Positions 52,018-60,125 of a stretch of DNA of 60,125 nt are shown here, piece by piece. The notes beneath the pieces were generated by a model. That model saw only the letters and a list, made by a program, of their open reading frames with translations. It was not told where the DNA came from and did no database searches. The stretch covers positions 1 to 60,125 of the forward strand of contig DASXZH010000064.1 of assembly GCA_036502005.1 (NCBI GenBank), given 5' to 3'. Origin of the DNA: DASXZH01 sp036502005 (GTDB taxonomy: Bacteria; Armatimonadota; Fimbriimonadia; Fimbriimonadales; Fimbriimonadaceae). The position numbers and the translations under genes are program-made. Position 1 is the first letter of the stretch; each line of letters opens with the position of its first letter.

Positions 52018-52440
52018 GGTCGAAAGTCGAAGGTCGAAAGTCGAAAGCCGGAGATCGGATGGTGGTCGAGGATGGCGAATTGGGTCGAAACCCGGAAGTC
52101 GAAAGTCGAAGGTCGAAAGTCGAAGGTCGGATAACGGATGGCATCTGGAGGATGGGATTGGAAGCCGGGAGGTCCAAAGCCGGATTCGGAAGCCGGATGT
52201 CGAAAATTGAATGGGCCGCCCGACCTAATATCAGATGCGTCTTTCCCCTTCGTCCAATCACCATTTCGCCCCCAAGTAGCTACCTCACTTCCGGCCTTCG
52301 ACCTTCGACTTTCGACTTTCCTTATCCCCCATCCGCTATCGACTATCCCCCATCCGTCATTCGCCTTTCGACCTTCGACCTTCGACCTTCGACCTTCGAC
52401 CTTCGACTTTCGACATTCGACTTTCCCTAATGCCCAATAG
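52018..52440. repeat. Mirror-image arrays of GTCGAAAG and CTTTCGAC units
   Basis: From 52018 to about 52135 the plus strand carries many GTCGAAAG/GTCGAAGG units; from about 52295 to 52430 it carries the inverse (CTTTCGAC, CCTTCGAC), including five CCTTCGA units in a row near 52375-52405. The middle (52140-52290) is less ordered. The whole could fold as one large cruciform. No gene is here; open frames through it are repeat artefacts. Confidence 0.85.
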
Positions 52441-52563
52441 GCCAATAGCCCCGATTCGCTCCCCTCAATGGAACATCCCATCTACACTCTTAATGCAATG
52501 CTGCAAGTCAAGCAGGTAAAATCCAACTCGTATGAAAAGTATGAAAATGGTGAGGAGTCAGAA

Positions 52564-52797
52564 ATGAAGTGTGATATGTTCTATGGCTCGGTCACCGTGG
52601 GAGAGCGAGGGCAGGTCGTCATACCGGCAGAAGCGAGAACGGATATGGGAATTGGCCCTGGAGACAAGCTGCTTGTAATGCGACACCCGATCCACAAGGG
52701 ACTCGTGATTGTGAAGTTTGATCATATGAGGGATTTTTTACAGGAATTTGAGGAAAGCCTTTCGAAGGTAAAAGAACACATGCAGGAGTCGAAATAG
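52564..52797 (+). CDS. AbrB/SpoVT-type transcription regulator
   Basis: 77 residues from the ATG at 52564, with GAGGAG 9 bases upstream; the longer frame from 52468 starts in repeat DNA. FYGSVTVGERGQVVIPAEAR and DMGIGPGDKLLVM form the swapped-hairpin AbrB DNA-binding domain, followed by a helix (DFLQEFEESLSKVKEHM). Its stop overlaps the TolC start by one base, so it is probably the operon's own regulator. No operator was identified. Confidence 0.88.
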   Translation: MKCDMFYGSVTVGERGQVVIPAEARTDMGIGPGDKLLVMRHPIHKGLVIVKFDHMRDFLQEFEESLSKVKEHMQESK

Positions 52798-54293
52798 TGA
52801 AGTTTTGGTACGGGGCCGCGTTCGTGGCTGCCCTGCCACTCTTGTCGCCCCCACAGCGTCCAAACGACCCCGTGCAAAGTAACGTCCCTGTGCTAACCGT
52901 CGATCAGGCCATCAGCATTGCCGAAACGAACGCGTTTACTCTCCGAACCGCCGCCTCTGGCGTCGAACTCGCCCATCAGCAGGTTTTGGCAGCCAAGGGC
53001 GGCTTGGGGCCGCAACTTACGTCTAACCTCACTTACACTCAGGTGATCGACCACTCTAGCCTGGGCGGAGGTAGCACGACCGGAACAACCTCCACGACCA
53101 CGGGTACGACAGCTACGACAACAGGAACAACTGCTACAACCACGGGAACCACTTCTACAACAACAGGAACCACAGCCGCCACGACAGGAACTGTTTCGGG
53201 GCTTACTGGCACATCCGTCGGCTCAGGTTTCAACACTTTTTCGCTTGCCAATACCCAGGAAGGCACTCTCTCTTTCACTCTGCCAATCGACATAAGTGGA
53301 ACGATTAGAAGCGGCGTGCGCAGCGCGAAGGCTGCATACATGGCGTCAAGGCAAAACTTCGCGGCGGCTGATAATAACCTTCGCCAGACTGTCCGCAACG
53401 CATATTTCACGATTTTGGGGGATAAGGCGCAGCTTACGGTTGCCCAAGATACCGTTCAAAACGCGCAAGATACGCTCAAGAATGCGCAGCTAAAGCTGAC
53501 AGCCGGCACTCTGGCGCGATACGACGTTCTTCAGTATCAAACCCAGCTTTCTCAAGCGCAGTCGGACCTGATCACCGCGCAAAACAATCTCGAAGTAGCG
53601 AAAGAAAACTTTAACGACGTCCTCGCACGGCCCATCGATACGGCCTTTGAAGTGCAAGATATCGAAACGTTGCCGACCGTAACCCGGGGCGCAAACGATC
53701 TCACAAAAGCGGCTCTGGCAAACCGGCCGGACGCGCTCGCTCTGCAATCGACGATCGAGTCGTTCAAGTACAGCGCAAAAGCAACCGAAGCGAGCATGGA
53801 TCCAAGCTTGCAGCTTGGCGCCCAACATCTGCGCATCTTCTATCCGGGCACGGCGAACACGGCTTTTTCCGAAAACTCGGCGTTTCTTAGCCTTAACATC
53901 CCGCTATTCGATTCTGGGATCACAAGAGCTAAGGTTAAAGAAATACACCAGCAAGAGGAGCAAAGTAGAATCCAGCTAGACCAGCTAAAGCTAAGCATTT
54001 CGCTGGAAGTCAGGCAGGATCTTTCCAACCTTCAGAGCGCGCAAGCCAAGCTAGACGTGGCCCAGAAGCAGGTAGAGCAGGCCGCCGAGGCCTACCGGCT
54101 GGCCGTCGTTCGTGCTAACGCCGGAGAGAGCACAACCCTAGATGTAACCAATGCGCAGACGCAGCTTACAACCGCCAAAACTGGCCTGGTAAACGCGCGT
54201 TACGCATACCTAATCGACTACGCCGCATTGCAAAGAGCCATCGATGAAGACGGCGCGAAGGTGCCCCCGATCGTTGCACCGAGGGCAAGGTAA
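52797..54293 (+). CDS. TolC-family outer membrane efflux protein
   Basis: 498 residues, GTG start at 52797. A signal-like N-terminus is followed by the first OEP repeat (VDQAISIAETNAFTLR), helical hairpins and the second OEP repeat (SISLEVRQDLSNLQSAQAKLDVAQKQVEQAAE; AGESTTLDVTNAQTQLTTA). Unusual: residues 96-130 are five copies of GTT(S/A)TTT-like units, placed where the first beta-hairpin surface loop of TolC falls. It is the exit duct of the downstream adaptor and RND pump. Confidence 0.9.
   Translation: MKFWYGAAFVAALPLLSPPQRPNDPVQSNVPVLTVDQAISIAETNAFTLRTAASGVELAHQQVLAAKGGLGPQLTSNLTYTQVIDHSSLGGGSTTGTTSTTTGTTATTTGTTATTTGTTSTTTGTTAATTGTVSGLTGTSVGSGFNTFSLANTQEGTLSFTLPIDISGTIRSGVRSAKAAYMASRQNFAAADNNLRQTVRNAYFTILGDKAQLTVAQDTVQNAQDTLKNAQLKLTAGTLARYDVLQYQTQLSQAQSDLITAQNNLEVAKENFNDVLARPIDTAFEVQDIETLPTVTRGANDLTKAALANRPDALALQSTIESFKYSAKATEASMDPSLQLGAQHLRIFYPGTANTAFSENSAFLSLNIPLFDSGITRAKVKEIHQQEEQSRIQLDQLKLSISLEVRQDLSNLQSAQAKLDVAQKQVEQAAEAYRLAVVRANAGESTTLDVTNAQTQLTTAKTGLVNARYAYLIDYAALQRAIDEDGAKVPPIVAPRAR
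53082..53186 (+). repeat. In-frame 21-bp minisatellite in the tolC-type gene
   Basis: Five 21-bp units encode GTTSTTT, GTTATTT, GTTATTT, GTTSTTT and GTTAATT. Codons for the same residues differ between units, so the repeat is diverging. Copy number could change by slippage without breaking the frame. Confidence 0.85.
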
Positions 54294-54300
54294 ATAATTC

Positions 54301-55770
54301 ATGACTTCTAATCGTTCCTTCATTCTATATGCCCTTGCCGTAACCTTGGTTGCGGGCGGCTGCGTTGACCGCGCCGCCCAAAAACAGGCAAAAATCACTC
54401 AGAGCATCATCACCAATCCGGTTCAGCAAGTGGACGTCACGCCGGTTGTATTAAAGAATGTTAGCCAAAAATTAGAAATAACGGGCGCGCTTACAACCAG
54501 TAACGATGTTGAAATTGGAGCCAAAGTCGGTGGGAGGCTGGTCAACGTTTTCATCCAGGATGGCTCGCCTGTCAAGAGGGGTCAGGTTATTGCGCAGCAA
54601 GATACGGCGAACGCGCAAATCACCTTGCAACAGGATGTGGCTCAAGTTCAGTCCGCCCAGGCGGCCCTTAACCAAGCGCTTGACAATGCTCGGATCGGAC
54701 CGCAAAAGAGCCAGACCGCGGTTTTGCAAGCCAGAGCGCAACTCGCACAATCGCAGTCGGCACTTCAAAAAGCTTTAAACGGCGCGCGAACCGAGGAAAA
54801 AGCAGAAGCGGATGCGACTGTTGCCTCGGCTAAGTCCACCATGGACACAGCGAAGAAGCAGCGCGACCGGCAGCGCCAACTTTTGGACCAGGGTGCGATC
54901 AGTCAGCAAGATTTCGATACAGCCGAGAACGCATTTGAAACAGCGGAATCGGCTTATCAGAGCGCGGTAGCGGCTCAAGGCATCAGCCGGGCGCAAACCA
55001 GGCCAGAGGATATAGCGGCGGCAAGAGCCATGGTTGCCCAGTCCCAGCAAGGCTTGCAAACAGCGCTCGAGCAAAAGAAGCTTGACTCGCTTTTTAAGGA
55101 TCAAGTAGATTCCGCCAAAGCTGCTCTCAACAACGCCATTGCCGTCGAGCACATGGCCCAGCAATCGATTCGCGACCTCACGATCCGCGCTCCATTCGAT
55201 GGCACGGTAAACGGCAGACCGGCCGAACCGGGCACCGTTCTCGGCGTTGGCGGGACCGTGGCTCAGCTTGTAGGTTCAACGGGAACCTACTTCGAGGGCA
55301 ACGTTTCCGAAAACGATGTTGCCGGAATTCATGCCTACAGCCCCGTGGAAGTATCGTTGGACGCGTTGCCAGGAAGGACCTTCCCTGGCCACGTTCAGTC
55401 CATCAGCCCTTCTGCTTCCACCACCGGAAGGCTCTTTACCGTGCGAGTGATACTCGACACCTACTTCCCAGGTTTGAAGCCGGGCATGTTCGCCCGAGGC
55501 GACATTACGGAGAAGGTGATCACAAATGCGACCGTGGTCCCAAATCTCGCCTTGATTCAGCAAAACGGCTTGAACTATGTTTATTTGGCTCAAAACGGTA
55601 AGGCCCACATGGTCGCCGTCAAAACCGGCTTGCTGCAAGGTTCGGATATTCAAGTTGAAGGTCTCAAAGTTGGCGACCAGGTTATTACGACCGGGCAAAA
55701 CAATGTTGGCGAAGGGACGCAGATCAAGATTGACACCGTCCAGGCATCGACAAATCAGAGAGGAAGTTAA
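54301..55770 (+). CDS. RND periplasmic adaptor (membrane fusion) lipoprotein
   Basis: 489 residues. The lipoprotein signal ends LVAGGC. EIGAKVGGRLVNVFIQDGSPVKRGQVIAQQD is the first half of the lipoyl domain; a long coiled coil runs from about 105 to 285 (many Ala/Gln heptads); IRAPFDGTVNGRPAEPGTVL is the second lipoyl half; beta-barrel and membrane-proximal parts follow (PGLKPGMFARGDI). The coiled coil is longer than in AcrA-type adaptors. It bridges the TolC protein and the RND pump; spacings are 7 and 3 bases. Confidence 0.93.
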   Translation: MTSNRSFILYALAVTLVAGGCVDRAAQKQAKITQSIITNPVQQVDVTPVVLKNVSQKLEITGALTTSNDVEIGAKVGGRLVNVFIQDGSPVKRGQVIAQQDTANAQITLQQDVAQVQSAQAALNQALDNARIGPQKSQTAVLQARAQLAQSQSALQKALNGARTEEKAEADATVASAKSTMDTAKKQRDRQRQLLDQGAISQQDFDTAENAFETAESAYQSAVAAQGISRAQTRPEDIAAARAMVAQSQQGLQTALEQKKLDSLFKDQVDSAKAALNNAIAVEHMAQQSIRDLTIRAPFDGTVNGRPAEPGTVLGVGGTVAQLVGSTGTYFEGNVSENDVAGIHAYSPVEVSLDALPGRTFPGHVQSISPSASTTGRLFTVRVILDTYFPGLKPGMFARGDITEKVITNATVVPNLALIQQNGLNYVYLAQNGKAHMVAVKTGLLQGSDIQVEGLKVGDQVITTGQNNVGEGTQIKIDTVQASTNQRGS

Positions 55771-55773
55771 TAA

Positions 55774-58700
55774 ATGGGTTTAACAAAAGCGGCCATTACG
55801 CGACCGGTCTTCATCTTGATGATGATGATCGCCTTGATCGTGCTCGGTTTATTGGCCTACTCGAGCATGCGCAAGGAGCAGAATCCGGATGTTTCATTCG
55901 GTTCCGTAACCGTCAGCACGGTTTATCCGGGCGCGTCTCCGGAAGAAGTTAACACCCTTGTCTCCAGAAAGATTGAAGAGGCGATTTCGGGCGTCAACGG
56001 CATGCGCGAAATCGATGCGACTTCTGAAGAAGGCGTTTCCGTTGTATCGGCCCAGTTCAACATCGGCGCCAATATGGATGCCGCCATGAGCGATGTTCGT
56101 TCGAAGGTGGACAGCGTTGTTAACGACCTTCCTACCGATGCCCTGAAGCCGACCGTTACCAAGTTTGATTCCTCCAGCGCACCTGTTATTAACCTGGTCG
56201 CGACTAGCAGTAAGCTCTCAAATAAACAAATCCGAGATTTGGCGGATGACAAATTAGCGGACCGGTTTGGGCAGATCGACGGCGTTTCCTCCGTATTCGT
56301 TAACGGCGGCGACGTTCGCGAGCTTGAAGTTCAACTCGATCACACCGCTCTCTTGGCTTACGGAATTGGCATTGCCCAAATCCAACAGGCCGTGTTTGCA
56401 GCGACTCAGAACGTTCCCAGCGGCCAAATAATTGCGGGTCCGCAGGAATACAACGTTCGCGTAATGGGCGAATTCAAGACCCCCGCTGACCTGGCAAATA
56501 TGATCATCGCGATCACGGATCCGGCCAATCCGAACAACCCAAGAACGGTCAAGCTTAGCGACGTTGCGAAGGTTTTGGACACAACGGCCGTGCGAAGCTC
56601 TTATACGACTTTAAACGGAAAGGATTCGGTTTCGATCAGTATCTCGAAGTCGCACGATGGGAACGCGGTTCAGATTTCATCGGCGGTCGACGATCAGATC
56701 CAGCAGATCGCCAAGATCTACGGGGTTCACCTAGAGAAGATCCAGGATCAGTCGATTCAGATCAAGGAAGCGCTTGACGACCTAAACTTCGCCCTCATTT
56801 TTGGCGTTTTCTTGGTCGCGACCATCATCTTCATCTTCCTGCACAACATGCGCGGAACGATCATCGTTTCCATCGCGATTCCGGTGTGTTTGGTGGCCAG
56901 CTTTATTGCCATGGCTGCCCTCGGATTTACGATCAACAGCATGTCCATGTTAGCCCTGTCGCTCGCGATTGGAGTGTTGGTTGACGACGCCATCGTTGTC
57001 TTAGAAAACATCTATAGACACTTGCGCATGGGTGAAGATCCGCGTGAAGCGGCCATCAATGGCCGAAGTGAAATTGGCTTGGCCGCTATCGCCATCAGCT
57101 TGGCGGACGTCGTCGTGTTTACTCCCATCGGCTTTATGGGCGGCATCTTGGGCGAGTTCTTCAAACCGCTCGGCCTAACTTTCGCCTGCGTTGTTTTAAT
57201 CTCGCTTTTTGTTTCCTTTACGGTTACGCCGATGCTTGCCTCTCGCTGGTACAAAGCCGGTGAAGATATGGAGCACCCGAAGGGCGGCTTTGCAATGTGG
57301 TTCGAGCGGCGCTTCCACGGTTTGGAAAACTTCTATCGACGGGTTCTTGAGTGGGCGTTAGTTCATCGCTGGTTTGTTTTCGTGACCGGTTTTGTTGTCC
57401 TCCTCAGCGTAATTATGGTGATCGTTGGAAGCACCCAGCCAAACATGAAAGGCGCTATAAGTGCCGGCGTGAACCTAACTGTCGGAGCCGTGCTCGTTGG
57501 ATTTGCCGCCTTTGGCATTAACTACTGGCCCAAAGTGCTTCACCCGACAGCGAAGAAAATATTTGTCGGGCTTGGTTTCGGCATTGCCGGATTAGTTGCG
57601 ATTGCGGTTCCGATCGTGATGCATTTGCCCAGCCCAATGTCTCTGATTGCGCCTGTATTTATTTTTGGGTTGGCAAGTCTTGCGATTTGGGTGATTTATG
57701 GCATTCCAGCTTTCTTGGCGAACTTTGCCTTTCCCAGATTCCGAGCGAGATTTATTCTGGCTGCCTTGGCTTTCGGCCTTGCTTTTCCGGTCTTTTCGGC
57801 CGTGGGTTTTCAGTGGCGACAATGGAAGGGAGAAGACGTCTTCAAGTTTTCGTTCTTCCCACCTAGCGACCAGGGCCAAGTCGCCATTGGAATCGAACTT
57901 TCCCCAGAGGCCAGCCTTGCCGCCACCCAGAAAGTGGTGAACTACGTTGAGAATATAACCACTCACGATCCCAACGTTAAATACACGCTGACCCAGGTGG
58001 GAGCGGCCTCAAGCGGAGGGTTCTCGTCCGTCGGCGCCATTGGCGAAAACCGGGCATCCGTAAACCTAACCCTCTACGACAAGAAAGCGTTTACCGACAT
58101 CTTCGGCGGCCACGCCGAGCATGAGAGATCGATTTCCGATACGGCTGTCTCCGCCGAACTTCTGCAGAAGATTGGCCGTGTGCCTGGCGCGAACATCACC
58201 GTCGGAACCCAAAATGGATTTGGTCTTCCGATTCAAATGTCGGTTGTCGGATCGAACACGGCAGATATTGTCAAGGCCGCACAGAGCATTGTTGATGCCC
58301 TCAAAAATGGAGCGGTTCCTGGGGTCATTAGTCCCGACCTATCTTCCAAGCCCGCCGTACCTGAACTTGATATTAAGCCCGACCGGCAAAGGCTGGCCGA
58401 AAACAATCTCAGCGTAGCCGCTTTGGGGGCTGCCGCCCGAATCATGTATCAGGGCGATAACTCGACCAAGTTTCGAGTAAACGGGAGAGAATACGACATT
58501 CGGGTCATGCTTGACGATGCAGACCGCAACAACCCGAACATCGTTACCGAGCTTCCGATTGCCTTTAACGGCGGAAACCCAATCTTCCTCTCGAGCTTAG
58601 CTTCGGTAACTCCGGGGCGCGGCGTGGACGTGATCCAGCGGCGCGACCGTCAGGAGCAAGTTGCCGTTACTGCGGATCTTCTTCCTGGATATACGGCGGG

Positions 58701-59394
58701 CAACGCCCAGCCCGCGATTGACAAGATGATTAAGGACCGCCATCTGCTTCCAGAGGGAGTATCCATCCTTCCTGGAGGCCAGGCTGACTTCCAAAACCGT
58801 GAAGGCGGCGGCATGATCATCGCCCTATTTCTCGGCCTGCTGCTTGTTTACATGCTGCTGGCTTCCCTGTTCGATAACGTGCTGTATCCGTTCGTTATTC
58901 AGTTGGCACAGCCCCAAGCCATGGTCGGCGCGTTGCTTGCTTTGATGATTTTGGATCAGCCTTTGAACATCGTCGGAATGATCGGCATCATCTGTTTGGT
59001 GGGGTTAGTGGGTAAGAACGCGATCTTGGTTGTGGACTACACGAACACCTTGCGCGGCCGCGGTCGAAATAGGCACGACGCGCTGGTTGAAGCGGGCCCG
59101 ACCCGACTTAGGCCGATTATGATGACCACGCTGGCTTTGATCTTGGGCATTATGCCCGTGGCTTTGGCGATTGGGCGAGGTTCAGAGTTTCGTCAGACGA
59201 TCGGCACGACGATCATCGGCGGAATGCTGCTTTCGACGCTGTTGACGTTGGTCGTTATCCCTTGCTCATACACGATCTTCGATGACTTCTCACTTTACGT
59301 GGGACGGGTTTTTGGAGGCCGCGGCAAGGTTAAGGGTGCTGATCCGTTTGATGACCTGAGTTCGGATGAGCCGCTTGTTCCTGTGAATGCCTGA
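55774..59394 (+). CDS. RND (HAE1-type) efflux permease with extra membrane segment
   Basis: 1206 residues, against about 1040 for AcrB. The start TRPVFILMMMIALIVLGLLA, porter domains (VSTVYPGASPEEVN), TM4 with LALSLAIGVLVDDAIVVLENI (proton-relay Asp pair) and the C-terminal TM8-12 block (GLVGKNAILVVDYTNTLR with the relay Lys) are normal. After TM7 (about 532-550), where AcrB continues directly to the EFFP-x-D motif, there are about 130 extra residues (553-685) with four hydrophobic helices before SFFPPSDQG. An even number of helices keeps the topology. Drug or lipid substrate unknown. Confidence 0.93.
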   Translation: MGLTKAAITRPVFILMMMIALIVLGLLAYSSMRKEQNPDVSFGSVTVSTVYPGASPEEVNTLVSRKIEEAISGVNGMREIDATSEEGVSVVSAQFNIGANMDAAMSDVRSKVDSVVNDLPTDALKPTVTKFDSSSAPVINLVATSSKLSNKQIRDLADDKLADRFGQIDGVSSVFVNGGDVRELEVQLDHTALLAYGIGIAQIQQAVFAATQNVPSGQIIAGPQEYNVRVMGEFKTPADLANMIIAITDPANPNNPRTVKLSDVAKVLDTTAVRSSYTTLNGKDSVSISISKSHDGNAVQISSAVDDQIQQIAKIYGVHLEKIQDQSIQIKEALDDLNFALIFGVFLVATIIFIFLHNMRGTIIVSIAIPVCLVASFIAMAALGFTINSMSMLALSLAIGVLVDDAIVVLENIYRHLRMGEDPREAAINGRSEIGLAAIAISLADVVVFTPIGFMGGILGEFFKPLGLTFACVVLISLFVSFTVTPMLASRWYKAGEDMEHPKGGFAMWFERRFHGLENFYRRVLEWALVHRWFVFVTGFVVLLSVIMVIVGSTQPNMKGAISAGVNLTVGAVLVGFAAFGINYWPKVLHPTAKKIFVGLGFGIAGLVAIAVPIVMHLPSPMSLIAPVFIFGLASLAIWVIYGIPAFLANFAFPRFRARFILAALAFGLAFPVFSAVGFQWRQWKGEDVFKFSFFPPSDQGQVAIGIELSPEASLAATQKVVNYVENITTHDPNVKYTLTQVGAASSGGFSSVGAIGENRASVNLTLYDKKAFTDIFGGHAEHERSISDTAVSAELLQKIGRVPGANITVGTQNGFGLPIQMSVVGSNTADIVKAAQSIVDALKNGAVPGVISPDLSSKPAVPELDIKPDRQRLAENNLSVAALGAAARIMYQGDNSTKFRVNGREYDIRVMLDDADRNNPNIVTELPIAFNGGNPIFLSSLASVTPGRGVDVIQRRDRQEQVAVTADLLPGYTAGNAQPAIDKMIKDRHLLPEGVSILPGGQADFQNREGGGMIIALFLGLLLVYMLLASLFDNVLYPFVIQLAQPQAMVGALLALMILDQPLNIVGMIGIICLVGLVGKNAILVVDYTNTLRGRGRNRHDALVEAGPTRLRPIMMTTLALILGIMPVALAIGRGSEFRQTIGTTIIGGMLLSTLLTLVVIPCSYTIFDDFSLYVGRVFGGRGKVKGADPFDDLSSDEPLVPVNA

Positions 59395-59997
59395 TCGGAT
59401 TTTCGATTTCTCGATTCTCGAATGTCGAACCTCGATTCGGGAGCGGACCTGATTCGGAGCTAGCCCTTGCCTCCTTTTGAAGTCCTTAGATCCCGCCGAA
59501 AAGAAATGAGCGAATCGGGGCCAGCTTTCGAATCGACAACAAATTAATGATTAAGCCCTTCCCTCCTTTCCAAGGAGGGATCGAGGGAGGATGATGAGGA
59601 GGCGCTCGACCGTAATGAGCGGACTAACAATGGCAGGGGTCCGGACTCACGACACCCAAGTGGGCTCTTTGCTTCACCCACCCAGTTCGGGATGAGCCTA
59701 TCCAAAGTTTAGCTGCATAATTTGACACGAAGCCCCTCGTGAACGCTGTTCGGGCTATCTAACTGGTTTAACTACTTTTTCTATAGTGAAGGACATGTCG
59801 TCTGCCTGGGTTAGCTCATTTTCCTTAAAGCCGGTGTTGGGCCATGTAGATTGCCGCGTCGCTTAAGTCACTGCTTCATTGGTGTTGCGAACTAGTCACT
59901 CCTCTTAATGACAACAGGTTCGAAAGTTGTTATTTCATCCCTTCTCCGAGCCTCCGGGATCGGACTTACGCTCGCAATGACAATAAAAATCCAGGCA
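59395..59997. other. Gene-free stretch with repeat remnants up to the IS
   Basis: Contains a TCGATT/TCGAATG heptamer-type unit at about 59400-59435, an inverted CCTCC..GGAGG near 59560-59580, a GTAGATTGCCGCG remnant near 59848 and a CGCAATGACA remnant near 59975 of the MITE family seen at 25117. No convincing open frame. A plausible accumulation zone of mobile-element debris next to the ISL3 copy. Confidence 0.55.
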
Positions 59998-60125
59998 TTA
60001 TGGGGTTTTTTGTGGGTTGAGATTGAGTCTCCCCAGGAAAAAGAGAATGGCCACTCTGAACCCTTGGAAGGTTCTGAAGCCTCTGGCTGCGAATTTCACT
60101 TCTTGGATCAAGGCATTTGTGCCTT
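59998..60125 (-). CDS. ISL3-family transposase, C-terminal 41 residues (partial)
   Basis: The minus strand enters at the window edge and stops at TAA (59998-60000). The peptide GTNALIQEVKFAARGFRTF followed by FRVAILFFLGRLNLNP is the standard ISL3 transposase C-terminus (ARGFR-x-F then ILFF-x-G-x-L). The stop codon lies within the terminal inverted repeat. The rest of the gene is outside the window; its N-terminus in the same orientation is at 1-87. Confidence 0.78.
   Translation of the reverse strand, partial: GTNALIQEVKFAARGFRTFQGFRVAILFFLGRLNLNPQKTP
59999..60125 (-). mobile_element. Right fragment of an ISL3-family insertion sequence
   Basis: The terminal inverted repeat at 59999-60018 pairs with 105-124 (16/20). 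From this edge to the window end is 127 bases. The element is cut by the window end. Confidence 0.72.

Noticed and set aside
52018..52440. CRISPR-like array
   Set aside because: Units are 7-8 bases, tandem without spacers, and no cas genes are in the window.
1..60125. tRNA and rRNA genes
   Set aside because: No cloverleaf with a usable T-loop and no rRNA-like sequence was found by eye.

Overview
The window looks like one chromosomal contig from a bacterium with an outer membrane. The evidence is a TolC/adaptor/RND efflux set, lipoprotein signal peptides and many Sec signal peptides. Housekeeping genes (gcvT, aroC, mtnP, gltX, hisD) argue against a plasmid. The mix of a kumamolisin-type protease, a fused E1 alpha/beta dehydrogenase, TPR/zinc-ribbon proteins, a Pnkp/Hen1 RNA repair pair and many small intergenic repeats would fit Armatimonadota (Fimbriimonadia-like). 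This placement is a low-confidence inference with no marker gene behind it. Both ends stop inside an ISL3-family transposase in the same orientation (N-terminus at the left end, C-terminus at the right), so the contig probably ends where assembly broke at a multicopy insertion sequence.

Layout. 1-124: end of an ISL3 element. 215-10869: secreted and surface functions: a frameshifted secreted protein, an N-formylglutamate amidohydrolase-like protein, an S53 protease, two adjacent proteins sharing a domain, a capsular-type glycosyltransferase, a fusion of a Cys-cluster (YkgJ-type) domain to a GT41 O-GlcNAc-transferase-like domain, a lipoprotein and a DUF2127 membrane protein. 11289-14784: minus-strand operon of zinc-ribbon/TPR, TPR and PilZ proteins ending in a strong terminator. 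14893-23953: three paralogous secreted proteins (HAF repeats plus five Ig-like repeats); two of them share an almost invariant 61-nt untranslated leader. 24021-30234: gcvT, aroC, a DUF486 membrane protein, an SRPBCC protein, an anchored protein and a fused 2-oxoacid dehydrogenase E1. 30336-32383: a palindromic repeat, a lipoprotein, a GYF_2 protein and a toxin-antitoxin pair whose PIN toxin is frameshifted. 32648-40502: a BtuF-like lipoprotein with mtnP; a HEAT-repeat protein, a catalytically degenerate S41 protease and an active Ctp protease in one operon; a second PIN toxin-antitoxin pair. 40639-46855: a GYF/TM2 protein, cyclophilin and DppB/DppC-type permeases on the minus strand; gltX and hisD on the plus strand. 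46879-52440: the RNA repair pair pnkp (frameshifted exactly at its P-loop) and hen1, arranged divergently around a palindromic repeat, followed by a TMEM175-type channel and repeat arrays. 52564-59394: AbrB-TolC-adaptor-RND operon in which the pump carries about 130 extra residues with four predicted extra membrane helices. 59998-60125: end of an ISL3 transposase.

The most unusual items are the YkgJ-GT41 fusion, the conserved leader of the HAF/Ig paralogues, the expanded RND pump with a Thr-rich minisatellite in its TolC partner, the dead/active S41 pair, and the RNA repair locus broken at the kinase P-loop. Three genes carry single frameshifts (215-1089, 31701-32127, 47120-49658). They may be real pseudogenes or assembly errors, and reads are needed to tell.
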